Origin: JAXGQD01 sp040766665
Lineage (GTDB): Bacteria; Bacillota; Clostridia; Saccharofermentanales; Fastidiosipilaceae
Direction: 5' to 3'
NCBI GenBank assembly: GCA_040766665.1
Contig: JAXGQD010000002.1
Location: 62,001 to 126,000 of the forward strand
Length of the DNA: 64,000 nucleotides
The position numbers were made by a program, and so were the translations under genes. Shown one piece after another: positions 59,004 to 64,000 of this stretch (its first letter is position 1; each line of letters opens with the position of its first letter). The notes beneath the pieces are model-generated. The model searched no databases, had not been told where the DNA came from, and worked only from the letters and a program-made list of their open reading frames with translations.

Positions 59004-59951
59004 TTAAAGTACACCTGCCTGTTCATATCTGAGCATATGCCAGCCTGCCTCACTGACTTCTTCACGAAGCTGTAGTTCCGTTGCTTGGGCTATGGCTTCT
59101 TTTACTGCGCTGCACTTGTGTTCGATGATGCCACCGAGGACTAGAGTCCCTTGGTTTTTAAGGCGTGCAGCGTAGTCTTTTGCCAGACTGACATGCACCT
59201 CCGCCAATATATTGGCGACAATCACATCATACTGCGGCTGACTTGCGGCAGGCAGTTCGCCGACATGGAAGTAGATATCCCTCGCACAATCATTGAGCTC
59301 GGCATTGGCCTGGGCAACCTTCACGGCGTTCGCATCTGTATCGAGACCCTCAACCGTCTCAGCACCCATGAGTGCTGCCGCGATGGCTAATATGCCGGAA
59401 CCGCAACCCAAATCCAAGAGCGTTTGACCTGACAAGCTCAGCTGCTCAAGGGCACGCAAGCATAGGGCGGTCGTAGCATGTTCGCCTGTACCGAAGGCCG
59501 AACCGGGATCCAGCGTGATGACCAGTTCATCAGCTTTTGGCTGGTAATCTTCCCAGCTGGGACTAATGGTCAAATGTTCTGAGATGTTCAGCGGGTGATA
59601 ATGCTCTTTCCAGGAGTTTTCCCAGTCCTCTTCATGAACCTCGGCGCTGGCCGTGAGTCCCTCGCCTACATCCAGATAGTCTCGCATCGCTTCCAGAGCA
59701 ACCGTGATTTTCTGCATTATATAAGGCTTGTCGTCTTGTGCAAAATAAGCTCGCACACGCACGTAGTCAGGCAATTCTTCGAGGTAGTCCGGATCTGTGA
59801 AAATCGAGCTGTCAGCCGACTGAATCACCGCCTTGATGTCCTCGGGATTTTCTGTGGCAATGCCAGCCGCACCTTCGCGTAGCAACAAATCCGCCACAGC
59901 TTCCGCTGCTTCTGCGGTGGTCTTAATCGTGATTTCCAACCATTTTGCCAT
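59004..59951 (-). CDS. prmA: Ribosomal protein L11 methyltransferase
   Basis: 315 residues. Methylates uL11. SAM-binding motif LLDLGCGSGILAIAAALMGA, with DPGSAFGTGEHATTALCL before it and DVIVANILAEVHVSLA after it. Normal length. The ATG overlaps the dnaJ stop by 1 base (TGATGG type overlap). Standard position after dnaJ in Firmicutes. Confidence 0.95.
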   Translation of the reverse strand: MAKWLEITIKTTAEAAEAVADLLLREGAAGIATENPEDIKAVIQSADSSIFTDPDYLEELPDYVRVRAYFAQDDKPYIMQKITVALEAMRDYLDVGEGLTASAEVHEEDWENSWKEHYHPLNISEHLTISPSWEDYQPKADELVITLDPGSAFGTGEHATTALCLRALEQLSLSGQTLLDLGCGSGILAIAAALMGAETVEGLDTDANAVKVAQANAELNDCARDIYFHVGELPAASQPQYDVIVANILAEVHVSLAKDYAARLKNQGTLVLGGIIEHKCSAVKEAIAQATELQLREEVSEAGWHMLRYEQAGVL

Positions 59952-61087
59952 CAGCTAAACAAGTCCTTGATCTTTTTGAAGAAATTACCCCGTTTTTGAT
60001 AGTTGCGCATATCCAGGGTCGCTTCAAATTCTTTGAGGCGTCTGGCTTGTTCTTCATTCAAGTGGCGCGGGACTTCAAGTACAACGGTCACGAAATGATC
60101 GCCGCGCTGTCCCGCTCGGTTGATCAGGGGGATGCCTTTGCCTTTAATGCTGATCACATCACCGGGCTGTGTGCCTTCCTTCAGTTTGTAGGTCACATTA
60201 CCGTCCAAAGTGGGGATCTCCACGTCTCCGCCGATGGCTAGTTGGGCAAAAGTAAATGGCACATCGCAGTAGGTGTTTGCCCCTTTCCGCTGGAAGAGGC
60301 TATGCGGTTTGATGCTGATTTCCACATAAAGGTCGCCACTGGGTCCGCCCTGACTACCGGCTTCTCCCTCACCACGCAGGGTTAGCATTTCGCCGTTGTT
60401 AATACCGGCCGGCACTTTAACCTGCAATTTTTTGGACTTATTCATCCGACCGCTACCACGGCACACCGAACAGGGTGTTTCAATTTTCTTTCCACTGCCG
60501 TTACAAGTACGACAAGTGGTTTGGGTCATCATATTACCGAACATGGTCTGCTGGCTTTGGTTGACCACGCCTCTGCCGTTACAGGTAGGACAGGTATCGA
60601 CTTTGCTGCCGGGTTCGGCCCCGCTGCCCTGGCAATGGTCACAGTGGTCCTCGCGCGTAAAGCTGATTTCGCGCGTCGTGCCGAACGCCGCCTCGGTAAA
60701 CTCGAGACTCATGCGATAGCGCAAGTCAGCGCCCCGCCTGGGACCGTTACGTCTGGCTGACGAAGCACCGCCGCCGAAACCAAAACCGCCACCGAAGAAA
60801 GAACCCAGAATATCGCTGAGGTCGATGTCGAAACCGCCGGGGCCGCCAAAGCCTTGGCCGTCCACACCGGCGTGACCGAATTGGTCGTATTGTTGTCTTT
60901 TGCCCTGATCACTCAAGACTGCATACGCTTCCGCCGCTTCTTTAAACTTCGCTTCCGCCTCCTTGTTGTCAGGATTGACGTCTGGATGATATTTCTTAGC
61001 CAGCTTTCGGTATGCTTTTTTAAGTTCATCGTCAGTCGCGGTTTTATTGACTCCGAGTACCTCGTAGTAGTCCCTCTTATCTGCCAC
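59951..61087 (-). CDS. dnaJ: Chaperone DnaJ
   Basis: 378 residues, type I DnaJ: J domain with KYHPDVNPD (HPD), a Gly/Phe region (GGFGFGGGASS), four CxxCxGxG zinc repeats (CDHCQGSG, CPTCNGRG, CRTCNGSG, CSVCRGSG), and the C-terminal substrate domain (KVPAGINNGEMLTLRGEGEA). Co-chaperone of DnaK. It lies 143 bp from dnaK with a long hairpin between. Confidence 0.96.
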   Translation of the reverse strand: MADKRDYYEVLGVNKTATDDELKKAYRKLAKKYHPDVNPDNKEAEAKFKEAAEAYAVLSDQGKRQQYDQFGHAGVDGQGFGGPGGFDIDLSDILGSFFGGGFGFGGGASSARRNGPRRGADLRYRMSLEFTEAAFGTTREISFTREDHCDHCQGSGAEPGSKVDTCPTCNGRGVVNQSQQTMFGNMMTQTTCRTCNGSGKKIETPCSVCRGSGRMNKSKKLQVKVPAGINNGEMLTLRGEGEAGSQGGPSGDLYVEISIKPHSLFQRKGANTYCDVPFTFAQLAIGGDVEIPTLDGNVTYKLKEGTQPGDVISIKGKGIPLINRAGQRGDHFVTVVLEVPRHLNEEQARRLKEFEATLDMRNYQKRGNFFKKIKDLFS

Positions 61088-61171
61088 TGCTTTGACTCCT
61101 CTTTTCCGTTATCTAAATCTTTGTGTCTGTACCTATGTTTCTCTCGAACGCGTTATAGCTTATCACGAACA

Positions 61172-61205
61172 GACGGGACCTGCCCGTTTGGGCAAAGTCC
61201 CCGTC
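61172..61205 (-). other. Long intergenic hairpin between dnaK and dnaJ
   Basis: Minus strand GACGGGGACTTTGCCC-AAAC-GGGCAGGTCCCGTC pairs over about 13 bases with small bulges. There is no U tract after it, so it may act in RNA processing or differential stability rather than termination. Confidence 0.6.
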
Positions 61206-61230
61206 CATAAATCAGCATGTCTGACGCGGC

Positions 61231-63075
61231 TTAGTTGTCGCCGCCGGCATCTTTAAATTCAGCGTCATAGGTGCCGCCGCCCGCTTGCGACTGACCCGCG
61301 CCGTAATCCGCTCCGGGAGCCTGGTTGGGGTCTTCCTGCGGTGCCTGTTGCTGGTACTGTTTTTCAGACAGTTTGTAAATGGTCTGCTGCAAAGCGTCGG
61401 TGTCGCGTTTCATGTCTTCGGTGTTGTTCGAGGCAATGCTGGCTTTGAGTTTCTCAACCGCGTCTTTGACCGGTGTTTTGTCATCATCGCTCAGTTTGTC
61501 GCCTACGTCCGTCAGCGTTTTTTCTGCAGTGTAGACAGCGGAGTCCGCATTATTCTTCACTTCGACTTCTTCTTTACGCTTCTTGTCATCTGCGGCAAAT
61601 TGCTCGGCTTCCTTCACCGCTTTGTCGATGTCCTCTTTGGACAAGTTGGTTGAAGCGGTAATGGTGATGTGTTGCTCACGGCCTGTGCCCTTGTCTTGTG
61701 CACTGACCGCCACGATACCGTTAGCATCGATATCAAAGGTGACTTCGATCTGCGGAACACCGCGGGGTGCCGGGGAAATACCGTCGAGGATAAAGTTACC
61801 GAGAGACTTGTTGTACTGGGCCATTTCGCGTTCGCCCTGGAAGACATGGACATCCACCTGGGTTTGTCCGTCTGCTGCAGTCGAGAAGATTTGGCTCTTC
61901 TTGGCAGGAATGGTGGTGTTTCTTTCAATGATCTTGGTAAAGACACCGCCCATGGTCTCGATACCCAGCGACAGCGGGGTGACGTCGAGCAAGAGCAGAC
62001 CTTTAACATCACCGGTCAAAACACCGGCTTGGATGGCGGCGCCGATGGCGACACACTCGTCAGGGTTGATGCCTTTGAAGGGCTCTTTACCGAAGAAGCG
62101 CTGCACACTCTCCTGTACGGCCGGTGTACGGGTGGAACCGCCAACCAACAGGATTTTATCGATGGCGCTCTTCTCGAGACCAGAGTCTTGCAGCACAGAA
62201 CGCAGAGGCACCATGGTTTTTTCAACCAAATCTGCCGTCATTTCATCGAATTTGGCTCTGGTCAAGCTCATGTCCAGATGCTTGGTGCCGCTGGCATCAG
62301 CCGTGATATAAGGCAGGTTGATGCTGGTTTGCGCCACGCTGGAAAGTTCGATTTTGGCTTTCTCCGCGGCGTCTCTGAGACGCTGATAAGCCATCTTATC
62401 GGTAGTCAGGTCAATGCCGTCACTCTTCTTAAACTCTGCAACCATCCAGTCCACGATCTTTTGGTCAAAGTCGTCACCACCCAAACGGTTGTTACCGTTG
62501 GTGGCCAGAACTTCGAAAACACCATCGCCGATTTCCAATAAGGAAACGTCGAAGGTACCGCCACCCAAGTCAAAGACTAAGATCTTTTGGTCGTGTTCTT
62601 TGTCCAGGCCATAAGCCAAAGCGGCTGCGGTGGGCTCGTTGATGATACGCAGGACTTCGAGACCGGCAATTTTACCGGCGTCTTTGGTGGCTTGGCGCTG
62701 AGCGTCCGAGAAGTATGCAGGTACGGTGATGACCGCCTGTGTGACTTTTTCGCCCAGGTAGGCTTCTGCGTCTGTCTTTAATTTTTGCAAAATCATCGCC
62801 GAAATTTCCTGCGGTGAATAATCTTTGCCGTCAATATTAACTTTGTGGGTGCTACCCATTTCGCGCTTAATCGACTGCACGGTGCGGTCAGGGTTGGTCA
62901 CGGCTTGACGCTTGGCAATTTGGCCGACTAAACGCTCACCGGTTTTGGTAAATGCGACAACGGATGAAGTGGTTCTGGCCCCTTCAGAATTTGGGATAAC
63001 GACAGGCTCGCCACCTTCTAATACAGCTACACATGAATTGGTTGTACCCAAATCGATTCCTATTACTTTTGACAT
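61231..63075 (-). CDS. dnaK: Chaperone DnaK (Hsp70)
   Basis: 614 residues. Start VIGIDLGTTNSCVAVLEGGE, then VITVPAYFSDAQRQATKDAG, ILVFDLGGGTFDVSLL, LVGGSTRTPAVQESV and the linker LLLLDVTPLSLGIET. The C-terminal tail is Gly/Gln/Asp-rich and ends GGDN. Main Hsp70 of the cell, with GrpE and DnaJ encoded on either side. AGGAGG precedes the ATG. Confidence 0.97.
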   Translation of the reverse strand: MSKVIGIDLGTTNSCVAVLEGGEPVVIPNSEGARTTSSVVAFTKTGERLVGQIAKRQAVTNPDRTVQSIKREMGSTHKVNIDGKDYSPQEISAMILQKLKTDAEAYLGEKVTQAVITVPAYFSDAQRQATKDAGKIAGLEVLRIINEPTAAALAYGLDKEHDQKILVFDLGGGTFDVSLLEIGDGVFEVLATNGNNRLGGDDFDQKIVDWMVAEFKKSDGIDLTTDKMAYQRLRDAAEKAKIELSSVAQTSINLPYITADASGTKHLDMSLTRAKFDEMTADLVEKTMVPLRSVLQDSGLEKSAIDKILLVGGSTRTPAVQESVQRFFGKEPFKGINPDECVAIGAAIQAGVLTGDVKGLLLLDVTPLSLGIETMGGVFTKIIERNTTIPAKKSQIFSTAADGQTQVDVHVFQGEREMAQYNKSLGNFILDGISPAPRGVPQIEVTFDIDANGIVAVSAQDKGTGREQHITITASTNLSKEDIDKAVKEAEQFAADDKKRKEEVEVKNNADSAVYTAEKTLTDVGDKLSDDDKTPVKDAVEKLKASIASNNTEDMKRDTDALQQTIYKLSEKQYQQQAPQEDPNQAPGADYGAGQSQAGGGTYDAEFKDAGGDN

Positions 63076-63189
63076 CTTATGTTCCTCCTAAAAATACTTT
63101 TAGCTTATTCTCTATTTTGGGAGACTTTGGATCCCCCCGTCCGAACCTCGGTTCAGGCTATACTCACCGCTTGAGGCGGATTGTTTTCA

Positions 63190-63852
63190 TTAATTCGCGA
63201 CCTTCACGACGCTGTGGCGTAATACGCGCTCTCCGATGCTATACCCTTTAAGGAAAACCTCGGTGATTTCCTGGCTGCCCTTTTCCTCATCTTCATAATG
63301 CATGACCGCTTCGTGCAGGCTGGGATCAAAGGTTTCACCCAAAGCAGGGATTTCTTTGACATTCAGTTTGCCCATAATCTCTTCGGCTTGTTTCAGGACC
63401 AGGGTAATTCCATCCGCGGCCATCTTCGACTCTTCGTGCGAAATGCCCTCCATAGTCTTGACGGCTCTTTCCAGATTGTCCAGAACCGGCAGCCACATGG
63501 CGCAGACATCGGCAACAGACTTCGAGTAAAGTTCGTCTTTTTCCTGACGGCTGCGTTTTCTGAAATTATCAAACTCTGCGGCCAGGCGTAGTGTGCCGTC
63601 ATTGGGTTCGTTCAGGTCCTCTTTCAGCGCATCAAGCTCGCTCTGTAATTCCGTGATTTCAGGGTTTTCACTTACAGCTTCTGTATCGCTTGAGGCTGAT
63701 TTTTCCATATCTTCTGCTGCTTTGACATCTGCAGCGGCTTCTGCGGTTTCTTCTTGCTTCAGATCAGCGGTCGCAGTTTGAATCTTCACTTCCTCGTGAA
63801 TGGAATTCTTTCCTGTGTCCTTGTTCTTTGCTTTTCCTTTTGCACTATGCAT
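63190..63852 (-). CDS. grpE: Nucleotide exchange factor GrpE
   Basis: 220 residues. An acidic, low-complexity N-terminus (about 1-70) leads into the coiled coil (ELQSELDALKEDLNE), then LAAEFDNFRKRSRQEKDEL, LPVLDNLERAVKTME and the beta domain (FDPSLHEAVMHYED, EVFLKGYSIGERVLRHSVVKV). Releases ADP from DnaK. Overlaps the hrcA end by 8 bases. Confidence 0.95.
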   Translation of the reverse strand: MHSAKGKAKNKDTGKNSIHEEVKIQTATADLKQEETAEAAADVKAAEDMEKSASSDTEAVSENPEITELQSELDALKEDLNEPNDGTLRLAAEFDNFRKRSRQEKDELYSKSVADVCAMWLPVLDNLERAVKTMEGISHEESKMAADGITLVLKQAEEIMGKLNVKEIPALGETFDPSLHEAVMHYEDEEKGSQEITEVFLKGYSIGERVLRHSVVKVAN

Positions 63853-64000
63853 GCCTGTTCTCCTCCGTATTAATCAGCTCGTCCATGGCTTCACGGACAA
63901 ACGATATTTGTGAAATAACCTTGCTGTACTCCATGCGTCGCGGACCGACAACACCGATACTGCCCACAATCTTGTCACTGATTTTGTAAGTGCTGGTGAC
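63845..64000 (-). CDS. hrcA: Heat-inducible repressor HrcA (partial, C-terminal end)
   Basis: The last 51 residues. KIVGSIGVVGPRRMEYSKVI and ISFVREAMDELIN are the conserved C-terminus of HrcA, which binds CIRCE upstream of heat-shock operons. The start and CIRCE lie beyond the right edge. It overlaps grpE by 8 bases, giving the order hrcA-grpE-dnaK-dnaJ-prmA. Confidence 0.9.
   Translation of the reverse strand, partial: VTSTYKISDKIVGSIGVVGPRRMEYSKVISQISFVREAMDELINTEENRHA

Overview
The window reads as part of the chromosome of a low-to-mid GC Firmicute, most likely a member of the Clostridia. Grounds for this are the two-subunit ADP-glucose pyrophosphorylase (glgC plus glgD), SpoVG, an hrcA-grpE-dnaK-dnaJ-prmA heat-shock cluster, a fused NadD-YqeK protein, an [4Fe-4S]-type PurF, strong GGAGG ribosome binding sites, and a phage whose genes resemble those of clostridial siphophages. 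No genus can be fixed from the sequence alone.

Positions 1-18062 are the integrase-proximal part of a prophage. It ends at the 3' end of a tRNA-Phe gene and continues off the left edge. Leftward-transcribed lytic genes run from a Cro-like gene through DNA-metabolism genes (AAA/SMC-like ATPase, Sak4-like ATPase, DUF669, SF2 helicase, primase-helicase, RusA, a DUF5664 nucleotide hydrolase) to a late regulator, an HNH nuclease, terminase and portal. Rightward lysogeny genes are a CI-like repressor, an ImmA-type protease carrying a HIRAN domain, a lipoprotein and a tyrosine integrase. The switch region has four matching 15-bp operators. terS and the HNH gene both carry frameshifts, and the integrase lacks the usual first catalytic arginine.

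18063-30245 holds three tRNA genes, a PadR regulator, a zinc-binding lipoprotein with a Zur-like operator, spoVG, tRNA-Pro, yihY, the thrS-thyA-folA operon, a DUF2927 lipoprotein, comEA, rsfS and nadD-yqeK. Two copies of a roughly 235-bp non-coding element, each flanked by arrays of short GTCGC/GCGAC stem-loops, lie in inverted orientation around the tRNA-Pro to lipoprotein segment.

30288-39740 carries a partial purine operon (purE, F, N, H, D), prfB, an aminotransferase with its Lrp-type regulator, and a membrane protein. 39741-42278 is an AT-rich accessory stretch with several repeat families, a zinc-ribbon protein and a PD-(D/E)XK-like gene. 42279-50299 holds hom, an ACT-domain protein, an ITPase with an odd insertion, an rRNA methyltransferase, a probably inactive M3-peptidase homologue and argS. 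50352-58489 is a glycogen cluster (a GH13 glycosidase, glgA, D, C, B). 58674-64000 holds a small membrane protein and prmA, dnaJ, dnaK, grpE and the end of hrcA.

The most striking signal is a 7-mer, GGCAAAA (often followed by G). By eye it occurs about 90 times in the 45.7 kb outside the prophage, in both orientations and in genes and gaps, where about 6 would be expected. The 18 kb of prophage has only about 7. A DNA-uptake-sequence-like or other genome-marking role is a testable reading, and the competence receptor gene comEA lies in the window.
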